A DNA stretch of 64,000 nucleotides. It comes from Bacteroidota bacterium (GTDB lineage: Bacteria > Bacteroidota > Bacteroidia > B-17B0 > Aurantibacillaceae). The first letter of the stretch is position 1. The number at the start of each line of letters is the position of its first letter. The stretch lies in the NCBI GenBank assembly GCA_947450025.1, contig CANFTW010000014.1:1-64000 (forward strand), read 5' to 3'. Position numbers and translations under genes: made by a program. A model generated the notes under the pieces. It made no database searches and had not been told where the DNA came from. It saw nothing but the letters and a program-made list of their open reading frames with translations. Of the stretch, positions 51,791 through 59,463 are shown one piece after another.

Positions 51791-52771
51791 TTAAAATTTA
51801 TAGGTAAATCCAACACCTAATACTTGTTTAAATTGTAAATCTGGTCCAAATGTTCCTTTTTTATCACCTGAACTACGTAAAACTTTTACATCATCATCAT
51901 AAATTAATTGAGTGGATAAAGTAGCAGAAATAAATTTATTTACTTTAAATGTCGTTAAAGTACTCCAGTTAACATCAACATTTTGAGGATTATGAAGGTA
52001 ATTTGAAAATAACTCCAAAACGGTTTGAAATGTAATGTTTTCCATAACCTTGGTTTGATACTGCATTTTAAGATATGCACCAAATTCTTCTCGGTGTTTT
52101 AAGTAATGTTGAGTAATTACTGAATTGGCATCTCTAATTTCTTTTTGAACACCAAAAGCACCATATTTAGCTAATGAATCATCACGTACAATAGTAAATT
52201 TTCCTGTTAATGGAGCGAAAAACGCTGAAAATTTATTACTTGGTTTATAATCAAAACCTAATGCTAATAAACCATATGCAGGTGCTAAAAATTTAGAAAT
52301 ATAAACAGAATCATTGGGATAATTATAACCATTTGTAAATTGGGTTCTAAAATCAGCTAAAGCGGTTGCGTACCAGTTTTTCTTTATTTCGTGCCCTAAT
52401 TTGGAGGAAAATTGAATTTTATCGTCGTTTTTCCACCATTTTTTATTATTTCCTTGATTAATAACTCCATATCCCAACTCTAGATTATTATCCCATGTTG
52501 TTTTGTGTTTACGATATTTAGCATATACATTTACTAAGCCCGCCACAGATATAGAGTTATTACCTCCGGCTGCCCAGTTAGATAAAGCTACCTGCTGCCC
52601 ATTTAATGATACAACGCCTCCAATTTTCCAGAAATCTGTAGTGTCAATTTCCACAGCTTTTAATTTTGCCGCTTCTTCTAAAAGTTTTGGTGCATTTGTT
52701 TTAGTTTCTTCTTGAGAAAATCCTATTAATGATACAGATAGTAATAAGAAAAAGTAAAAAAGTTTATTCAT
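51791..52771 (-). CDS. DUF3078 outer-membrane protein
   Basis: 326 residues with a signal peptide (~1-19, ending GFSQ). The mature chain has the DUF3078 signatures NWAAGGNNSISVAGLVNVYAKY and WDNNLELGYGVINQGNN, then alternating aromatic beta strands up to a terminal FTYKF, as expected for an outer-membrane barrel. Members are Bacteroidota-specific with unknown function. It follows the PorD gene on the same strand after a 79-base gap that contains a possible 9-bp AT-rich hairpin (52810-52843). Confidence 0.87.
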   Translation of the reverse strand: MNKLFYFFLLLSVSLIGFSQEETKTNAPKLLEEAAKLKAVEIDTTDFWKIGGVVSLNGQQVALSNWAAGGNNSISVAGLVNVYAKYRKHKTTWDNNLELGYGVINQGNNKKWWKNDDKIQFSSKLGHEIKKNWYATALADFRTQFTNGYNYPNDSVYISKFLAPAYGLLALGFDYKPSNKFSAFFAPLTGKFTIVRDDSLAKYGAFGVQKEIRDANSVITQHYLKHREEFGAYLKMQYQTKVMENITFQTVLELFSNYLHNPQNVDVNWSTLTTFKVNKFISATLSTQLIYDDDVKVLRSSGDKKGTFGPDLQFKQVLGVGFTYKF

Positions 52772-52850
52772 GTTTTATGATTTAAAGTTTGTAAAATTAA
52801 TAAAACTTGCAATAAATTATGACAAAAAAATGTGAATTTATTGTTAAGCC

Positions 52851-53750
52851 TTAATTTCCTTGAATTTTGAAGTATTTTGAAGAATTTGCTGGATCTACAG
52901 TAGTTAATGTTTCTACAATTTTAGATTTTTCATCAGGCTGTCCTTTTGAAAATATATTAACTAACTCGTCGGATTTAGCATTAAAAAATAATTCCATAGC
53001 AAAAGATGCTGGTCTATTTTTGTACACGCCTAATAACAACTCGGTCGATCTTAAAATTTCTTTTCTTCCATCATCGGCTTTTTCATTCATAATATCTAAA
53101 CCTAGTCGATGATATTTGTACATACATTCTCGAATTGGTTGAAATACAGGTTGTAAGGCGTTTTCTACAATCCAATAACGATTTTTATTACTTTCATATG
53201 ATTTCCAGCCTGTTTCCGCAGCGCTTTGGGCATTAGAAACAATTAATTGTGCTTTTTGGAAATATTCTGTCCCGCCTAAATTGGAATAAGTATCGTAATC
53301 ATTTGCAATAACGACGTAAGCATAAAAAGCTAAAACAGAAGTTATATTATTTGAAAAAGTATTTAGATTAAATTCTAATTGTTGAAACTGTTGGTATTTG
53401 AAAACAAAATTTTCATCAATGTAATTTACTAGTGGTGAGAAATAGGAACTCTTATAAACAGGTCTTCTACTTTGAATTTGAATGGTGGCTCTGTATTCAT
53501 CTGTACTCAATTTTTGAGTGACATTGATTAAAACAGAACAATCAATCCTTTCAGACGTTGTAAAATTATCTTTTGTCCATTTTGTATTATTCATAAACTC
53601 AAAAATGGATTTTTGTAGTTGATCAAAAATCTGTTTCTCTGTAGTTCCTTGAATTTGTGGGGATACCACACTTACTTGACAGTTTAGTTCTTGAGCAAAA
53701 ACTAATCTCCCAAAAATTAAAAATAATATTATATAGATATTCTTACTCAT
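52851..53750 (-). CDS. porD: PorD-like type IX secretion protein (DUF4835)
   Basis: 299 residues with a signal peptide (~1-19, ending VFAQ). DUF4835 family: ELNCQVSVVSPQIQGTTEKQIFDQLQKSIFEFMNNTKW at the start of the mature chain and a helical C-terminal half (GWKSYESNKNRYWIVENALQPVFQPIRECMYKYHRLGLDIM, in pieces). NCBI-style annotation of this family is PorD; the structural role in type IX secretion is less settled than for PorK-N. It overlaps coaBC by 4 bases (ATGA) in the rpoZ-coaBC-porD order typical of the phylum. Confidence 0.85.
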   Translation of the reverse strand: MSKNIYIILFLIFGRLVFAQELNCQVSVVSPQIQGTTEKQIFDQLQKSIFEFMNNTKWTKDNFTTSERIDCSVLINVTQKLSTDEYRATIQIQSRRPVYKSSYFSPLVNYIDENFVFKYQQFQQLEFNLNTFSNNITSVLAFYAYVVIANDYDTYSNLGGTEYFQKAQLIVSNAQSAAETGWKSYESNKNRYWIVENALQPVFQPIRECMYKYHRLGLDIMNEKADDGRKEILRSTELLLGVYKNRPASFAMELFFNAKSDELVNIFSKGQPDEKSKIVETLTTVDPANSSKYFKIQGN

Positions 53751-54949
53751 GAATTTTTTAAATAATTTATAGCAAAATCAACAATATCTTTTGCAACGTC
53801 TTGTTTACTTTTTAACTCAAAATTATACAAATTATTGTGTTTATCAATAATAGATATTTTGTTCGTATCAACTCCAAATCCCGATCCTTTTTCAATGGCT
53901 GAGTTTGCAATAATGAAATCAAGATTTTTGCGAGCAATTTTATCTTTAGCATACTCAATCAAATTATTGGTTTCCAAAGCAAAACCAATTAAAAGCTGAT
54001 TCTTTTTGTGTTTTCCTAAAGTTTCTAGGATATCTTTTGTTTTTATTAGTTCAATTGAAAATTCAGATTCTTTCTTTTTAATTTTAGAATCAGAAATATT
54101 TTTAGGTTTATAATCAGCAACAGCAGCGGATAGAACTGCAATATCTACTGTTTCAAATTTGCTGATACAGGCATTATACATATCGTCAGCACTCTCTACC
54201 TTAATAACGGTAATCGATTTTTCTTGAGGATATTGATTTGATGGACCTAAAACTAAAGTTACATCAGCTCCTAATTTCGCAAATTCATCAGCAATGGCCA
54301 CGCCCATTTTTCCAGAGGAGCGATTTCCAATAAATCTTACTGGGTCAATTGCTTCGTATGTAGGGCCTGCATTTACCAATACTTTTTTACCTGTTAGAGG
54401 TAAATTGTTTTCAAAATATTGTTTTACATATTGAATAATATGTTCAGGTTCAGCCATTCTTCCTTCTCCATTTAAACCACTGGCTAATTCACCACTTTCG
54501 GCTGGTATAACAATATTTCCAAACTTTTGTAAGGTCTCAATATTTTTTGTTGTGCTTGGATGTTGATACATATCTAAATCCATAGCAGGTGCTACAAATA
54601 CTTTGTTTCTGGCTGATAAATAACAAGCTGTCACAATATTGTCACAAATTCCTGTTGCAAATTTAGCTAAAGTATTGGCAGTTAGAGGAGCTATAATAAT
54701 TGCATCTGCCCATTCAGCCAAAGCTACGTGATTATTCCAGTTGTTATTTGAATCAAAAAAATCAGTCACTACCTCATTTTTACTCAAAACAGATAGTGTT
54801 TTAGCTGTCACAAATTCTTCAGAAGCTTTTGTCATGACTATTTTAACAATAGCACCCTCTTTAATAAATAAACGAACTAAATGCGCACATTTGTAGGCTG
54901 CAATTCCTCCAGTTATTCCTAGTAAAATATGTTTATTTTTTAATGACAT
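53747..54949 (-). CDS. coaBC: bifunctional phosphopantothenoylcysteine decarboxylase/phosphopantothenate-cysteine ligase
   Basis: 400 residues. The CoaC flavin domain (~1-180) has LGITGGIAAYKCAHLVR, PLTANTLAKFATGICDN and APAMDLDMYQHP; the CoaB ligase domain (~185-400) has VNAGPTYEAIDPVRFIGNRSSGKMG and AAVADYKPKN. It carries out the second and third steps of coenzyme A synthesis. The 3' end overlaps porD by 4 bases. A hairpin lies between it and rpoZ. Confidence 0.96.
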   Translation of the reverse strand: MSLKNKHILLGITGGIAAYKCAHLVRLFIKEGAIVKIVMTKASEEFVTAKTLSVLSKNEVVTDFFDSNNNWNNHVALAEWADAIIIAPLTANTLAKFATGICDNIVTACYLSARNKVFVAPAMDLDMYQHPSTTKNIETLQKFGNIVIPAESGELASGLNGEGRMAEPEHIIQYVKQYFENNLPLTGKKVLVNAGPTYEAIDPVRFIGNRSSGKMGVAIADEFAKLGADVTLVLGPSNQYPQEKSITVIKVESADDMYNACISKFETVDIAVLSAAVADYKPKNISDSKIKKKESEFSIELIKTKDILETLGKHKKNQLLIGFALETNNLIEYAKDKIARKNLDFIIANSAIEKGSGFGVDTNKISIIDKHNNLYNFELKSKQDVAKDIVDFAINYLKNS

Positions 54950-54956
54950 ATAAATT

Positions 54957-54991
54957 AAAAACCCATCTGCCTATTGGAGGATGGGTTTTTT
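54957..54991 (-). terminator. hairpin between rpoZ and coaBC
   Basis: ACCCATC and GATGGGT form a 7-bp stem, extended by A/T pairs, around a 12-base loop; on the minus strand T-rich sequence follows. It may limit read-through from bamD-rpoZ into coaBC-porD. Confidence 0.65.
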
Positions 54992-55013
54992 AACTATTAA
55001 TTTAGAATAAAAA

Positions 55014-55349
55014 TTAAATTTTAGTTTGTTGTTCTTTAGCAGGATTTCTGTAATACGTTTTGTCCTCTAAAAATTCATTGATAGAAATCAAAGATGGCTT
55101 TGGTAATTTCTCATAAAATTTAGAAATTTCAATTTGCTCTCTGTTTTCAAAAATCTCTTCTAAGTTATCAGAATGACTAGCAAACTCAGCTAATTTAGCA
55201 GATAATTCCTCTTTCATTTCAGAGCTAATTTGATTAGCACGTTTAGAAATAATAGAAATTGATTCGTAAATATTTCCAGTAGGACCATCAAATCTTCTGA
55301 TATCGCGTGTTACTGTACTAGGTTCTGCGTTTGTTTTTTTAAAATCCAT
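55014..55349 (-). CDS. rpoZ: RNA polymerase omega subunit (Rpb6/Bacteroidota type)
   Basis: 111 residues. The segment DGPTGNIYESISIISKRANQISSEMKEELSAKLAEF is the Bacteroidota omega/Rpb6 domain (residues ~20-56). Its position between bamD and coaBC is the usual one in the phylum. It helps assemble and stabilise RNA polymerase. It lies 7 bases downstream of bamD, so the two are co-transcribed. Confidence 0.9.
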   Translation of the reverse strand: MDFKKTNAEPSTVTRDIRRFDGPTGNIYESISIISKRANQISSEMKEELSAKLAEFASHSDNLEEIFENREQIEISKFYEKLPKPSLISINEFLEDKTYYRNPAKEQQTKI

Positions 55350-55356
55350 TTGACTA

Positions 55357-56178
55357 TTATTCTATTTTATTAATACTATTTCTCATTTTTGTGCAACTCT
55401 CATAAACAGATTCTGCTTTTGATAAATAGCTGCTTTTAGGGTACAAATCTACTAATTTTAAATAACTTTCCATAGCTAAATTTAATCTTTCTATCTTTTT
55501 GGTTTCCAGGCTGTTAATAGCTAAAAGGTAGTAAGAATCAATTATGATGTATAAAATTTCATCAATATGGTTCGATTCAGGAAAATCTTTGATATAATTT
55601 TGTCCGTTTTTGATAGCTGCTTTATAATTATCATGCTGATAATCACCCAAGTTAAAATATTGTTTAATAATATCGTATTCTTTATGCTCCAGTTTTCCTC
55701 TTAAGACATCGTTAATTTTATTACATGTATCAATTCTTGAACTTTCAGGATACATATCAATAAAATTCTGTAATTCTGCCATAGCATTTTTAGTGTCAGT
55801 TTGATCGAGATGGTATACTGGAGAACTTAGGTAATAGCAATAAGCATTCATGAATAAGCATTCTTCAGCATGTTTACCAGTTGGGAAACTTCTGAAGTAG
55901 TTTTTAAAATGATATTGCGATAAACTATAATCGCCTTGGTAATAATTGCAGTAAGAAAAATAATAATATATTTCTTCTGCTTTGTCAGAACCTTTATATA
56001 CAGGGATTAATTCTTCAAAAAGTGCAGATGCTTTCACATAGTTTCCTTTTTGATAATATTGCATTGCTCTTTCTAATTTAAGCTCATAATTCGAACTCTT
56101 TAGGAGTTTATTATATCCATCACAACTAGCCAAAAAAATGGATGACAAAATAATAATATATAAACTTATTTTTTTCAA
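55357..56178 (-). CDS. bamD: outer membrane assembly lipoprotein BamD
   Basis: 273 residues. The lipoprotein signal is MKKISLYIIILSSIFLASC (Cys19 lipidated), followed by at least five tetratricopeptide-type repeats (YYQKGNYVKASALFEELIP, YYQGDYSLSQYHFKNYF, LGDYQHDNYKAAIKNGQNYI and so on). BamD is part of the Bam complex that inserts outer-membrane barrels. No ATG start exists; TTG at 56178 gives the natural signal peptide. A second TTG at 56187 lies within a perfect -7 box and is unlikely. Confidence 0.88.
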   Translation of the reverse strand: MKKISLYIIILSSIFLASCDGYNKLLKSSNYELKLERAMQYYQKGNYVKASALFEELIPVYKGSDKAEEIYYYFSYCNYYQGDYSLSQYHFKNYFRSFPTGKHAEECLFMNAYCYYLSSPVYHLDQTDTKNAMAELQNFIDMYPESSRIDTCNKINDVLRGKLEHKEYDIIKQYFNLGDYQHDNYKAAIKNGQNYIKDFPESNHIDEILYIIIDSYYLLAINSLETKKIERLNLAMESYLKLVDLYPKSSYLSKAESVYESCTKMRNSINKIE

Positions 56179-56184
56179 GAGATG

Positions 56185-56192
56185 CAAAGTTA
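56185..56192 (-). promoter_or_regulatory. bamD -7 promoter box
   Basis: TAACTTTG on the minus strand fits TAnnTTTG. Its end is 6 bases before the preferred TTG start (56178), so the transcript would be nearly leaderless. Confidence 0.45.
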
Positions 56193-56274
56193 ATTTTTTT
56201 AATGAAATACGGTAATATTATTTGTTAAAGAAAGTTAGTATTCATTTCCTTGTTTTACGGGTTACTTGATGGTC

Positions 56275-59200
56275 TTATTTGAATTTATTTTTTAAACGAA
56301 TATTACTCAAAAAATCTATTATTTTCTTAAAAACATCAAAATAAAGTGTGACAATTAACGAAATACTCATAATCCAAATAACTGAAATGTTAAACCAATA
56401 TGTAGGGATTAATTTTCCGATGAATCGTTTATTTGGCGCATAAAATTGTGCTGCTCCTAAATTAGATTCAGTTGGGTCTAGATAAATTGGTTCAATACGT
56501 TGTATTAATCGCCCATTGTGCTCTAAACATCGGTCTCCTAAATCATTACTATTTAACATGAACTGATCTAAAGATTCATTGGTATAATCATCTTTTAGTT
56601 TTATGAAGGCTTCATTTCCCATTTGTTTTATCAGCTTCTGGGTAACTTCATCTTCTTGTTTTCGTGCTTTATTTTCAAAATTGATATAATGTTCGTTTAT
56701 TTTAGCTAAAAATTCTTTTAAAGATAAAGCAACTGAAGGAGAATAGTTTTGAGCGTTTAGTTGATTAATACCTTCAAAAATATATTTGTTTTTTAAATAC
56801 GCTTGCTCCTTTAATAACTCGTTTTTTAATAAGGTAAAGTCTCTTTCTAATTCAGTTTTCTTTGAATTATCTTTAAGTAAACCTTCAATTTTTGTCATTT
56901 TATTTTGAAGTTTCGGAATCCAATACACTTTTTTATAAGAAGCAATACTGATGGCTTTTTCAAATTTGTAGTAATTTTTTTTGTATTTGTTAGATTTAAA
57001 TTGATTGACAGCCAATGCTTCAAATGCCCAACGACTTGCCATCATTTCACCAACAATAGGTACACCGCCTTGTTTAGCTAAAGTTGGATTTAATTTATCA
57101 AATTTCACAACTACACCTGCTAATAATAATTGTGGAATAATTAAAAACGGAATTAAAATATAAATAGTGACAGCACTATTAAAGGCACTTGATATATTTA
57201 GGCCAAGCATGTTTGCAAAACAAGAAGCTGTAAATAATACCATCCAATAGTCGGTAAGCATACCATTGACGTCAAGTATTAAATTTCCAACAATGACATA
57301 GGTTAATGTTTGAATGGCTGATAAAACAAACATGATAACAATTTTACTCCAGAGGTAACTACCTTTACTTAAATTTAAGAATGATTCACGTTTACGTATT
57401 TTTCGGTCTCTAATAATCTCTTCTGCAGAAACAGTTAATCCAATAAATAATGCTACTACAACTGACATGAACATGTAAGCTGGAATATTTTCATTTTCTC
57501 GAAAGATGTAGCCTTTTGTATTATCGGCATCTGTATTAAAAAAGCGAATTAAATAAGCAAGAATAAATGCTAATAATGGCGCTTCAATAAAGTTGATTAA
57601 TAGATATTGAGTATTTGTTAATTTACTTAAAACATCTCTAGTTATGAAAACTTTGAATTGTTGAAATGCTCTTGGAATTTTAAAAATAGCATCAGGGATT
57701 TCATTTTGATGTTTTATTTCTTTTATCGTAGGTTCAATTTTTTCGACATACGATTTATTCCATTCTTCTGGGCTTGTTTTTCGATTATGAGTTAAGTTAC
57801 CGTATTCATCTAATACTTTACTCTCAATGATATTAAATATTAATTCAGGATTTACATTCCCACAATTCCAACATTCACTTTCTTCGGCATTAACATGTTG
57901 AACTAAGGTTTTAAAATAGGATACAGCATCTACTGGATTTCCGTAGTAAATTGGATAACCGCCTACATCTAAGATTTGTAATTTATCAAACATTTTAAAA
58001 ATATCTGATGATGGCTGATGAATTACCACAAATATTAATTTCCCTTTTAAAGATAATTCTTTTAAAAGGTCCATAATGTTCTCAGAGTCACGAGAAGATA
58101 ATCCAGAAGTTGGTTCATCAACATATAAAACAGATGGCTCTCTAATTAACTCTAAAGCAATATTTAAACGTTTACGTTGTCCTCCTGAAATTGTTTTTTC
58201 GAGAGGAGATCCTACTTTTAAATCCTTTGTTTCTGTTAAACCTAAATCAGCTAATAAAGAGTCGCATTTTTTTGCTATTTCATTATCCGTTAAATTTCCA
58301 AAACACAATTTTGCATTATAAAATAAATTTTGATATACAGTTAATTCTTCAATCAATAAATCATCTTGTGTTACATGTCCAATAACACCTTCAACAAATT
58401 TTTTATCTACATGTATATTTTTACCATTTATTAAAACTTGCCCTTCACTAGGAACTTCTATTCCATTTAGCACATTGAGTAAGGTTGATTTACCAGCACC
58501 AGAACCACCCATGATACCAATCAACTTTCCACTTTCTTCCCTTATGTTGATATTACGTAACCCAATTTTACCTCCTTTGAATTTATATTCAATGTTTTTT
58601 GCTTCAAATGAAATACGAGCCTTAGAACTGTCTTCTAAAAAGCGACTAATAATATCGCTGTAATATATTGGTTTTACTTTTGAATTTCTTAAGGATGAGC
58701 CTGGCGTTAAAATATGAACGCGTTCCTTAGAGATGCTTTGACCATTTAACTGTAATTCGAAATTTCCATGGATACGCAAGGCATACATATTCACGCTATT
58801 TATTTTTGTAACACGAATATCAGAAGTTAATGTTTCGCAATAAATATGTTTACAAGAGTTTCTATACCCATTTTCCTTATTATTTATAACCAATATTTTT
58901 GGAGAATTTGGAATAAGTTCAGACTTATCTTCAACAAAATCTTTTAGTTGATTAAATTCTTCATTTGATATGTTAAAGGTTTCGGCAACAGTGATTACAA
59001 ATTCATGTTCTTGATCCGATATTTCTTCAGAAGAGTGAATAAATTCTAATAATCGAATTAGTACAATGACTTTTTGAGGTTGTTCTAGCTCTTGATTAAT
59101 TTGAGTGCAAATTCTTAATACCTTAACTGAATTTAAAGACGTTCTTTTGGCTGTTCCATCCTTTTTTTTAGAACCAGCATGTTGTGCTTCTATAAATTCA

Positions 59201-59352
59201 TCAAAAATTACTAGATACTTTTCAACTTGTTCTTTATTTAATTGTTGCTTTAAAAAAGATTCAACAATTGAACGTCCAGTATTACTAATTCCATCTACTT
59301 TTGCAATGATGGCAAACATTTGCATTAAGGCACGAAGTATTCGTTCACTCAT
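56275..59352 (-). CDS. large ABCG-type ABC transporter with TerB-like N-terminus
   Basis: 1025 residues. Residues ~1-145 are helical and TerB/DjlA-like (LMQMFAIIAKVDG, and again LLEFIHSSEEISDQEHEFV). A small beta domain follows (~150-245). The ABC domain (~250-480) has Walker A GGSGAGKST (282-290), signature ISGGQRKR (388-395) and Walker B VLYVDEP (408-414). Membrane segments begin at ~590; a long coiled, soluble region (~800-950) precedes the final helix. The arrangement, ATPase first then permease, is the ABCG order. Substrate is unknown. It diverges from the helicase gene. Confidence 0.88.
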   Translation of the reverse strand: MSERILRALMQMFAIIAKVDGISNTGRSIVESFLKQQLNKEQVEKYLVIFDEFIEAQHAGSKKKDGTAKRTSLNSVKVLRICTQINQELEQPQKVIVLIRLLEFIHSSEEISDQEHEFVITVAETFNISNEEFNQLKDFVEDKSELIPNSPKILVINNKENGYRNSCKHIYCETLTSDIRVTKINSVNMYALRIHGNFELQLNGQSISKERVHILTPGSSLRNSKVKPIYYSDIISRFLEDSSKARISFEAKNIEYKFKGGKIGLRNINIREESGKLIGIMGGSGAGKSTLLNVLNGIEVPSEGQVLINGKNIHVDKKFVEGVIGHVTQDDLLIEELTVYQNLFYNAKLCFGNLTDNEIAKKCDSLLADLGLTETKDLKVGSPLEKTISGGQRKRLNIALELIREPSVLYVDEPTSGLSSRDSENIMDLLKELSLKGKLIFVVIHQPSSDIFKMFDKLQILDVGGYPIYYGNPVDAVSYFKTLVQHVNAEESECWNCGNVNPELIFNIIESKVLDEYGNLTHNRKTSPEEWNKSYVEKIEPTIKEIKHQNEIPDAIFKIPRAFQQFKVFITRDVLSKLTNTQYLLINFIEAPLLAFILAYLIRFFNTDADNTKGYIFRENENIPAYMFMSVVVALFIGLTVSAEEIIRDRKIRKRESFLNLSKGSYLWSKIVIMFVLSAIQTLTYVIVGNLILDVNGMLTDYWMVLFTASCFANMLGLNISSAFNSAVTIYILIPFLIIPQLLLAGVVVKFDKLNPTLAKQGGVPIVGEMMASRWAFEALAVNQFKSNKYKKNYYKFEKAISIASYKKVYWIPKLQNKMTKIEGLLKDNSKKTELERDFTLLKNELLKEQAYLKNKYIFEGINQLNAQNYSPSVALSLKEFLAKINEHYINFENKARKQEDEVTQKLIKQMGNEAFIKLKDDYTNESLDQFMLNSNDLGDRCLEHNGRLIQRIEPIYLDPTESNLGAAQFYAPNKRFIGKLIPTYWFNISVIWIMSISLIVTLYFDVFKKIIDFLSNIRLKNKFK

Positions 59353-59446
59353 AGTTTATCAATTAAAGTGTTGTGTACAAAATAAGTAAGCAAGATACTA
59401 AATATTAACTATTTAACAAATTAGCCCTATTATTTTACAAAAGCAT

Positions 59447-59454
59447 TAAATTTG
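59447..59454 (+). promoter_or_regulatory. helicase-gene -7 promoter box
   Basis: TAAATTTG fits TAnnTTTG, 9 bases before the ATG at 59464. This supports the ATG over the upstream TTG, which lies in the box itself. Confidence 0.45.
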
Positions 59455-59463
59455 CTTTACATC

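Noticed and set aside
59452-59463. TTG start four codons upstream of the helicase ATG
   Set aside because: The TTG belongs to a TAAATTTG -7 box; the ATG is the better start.
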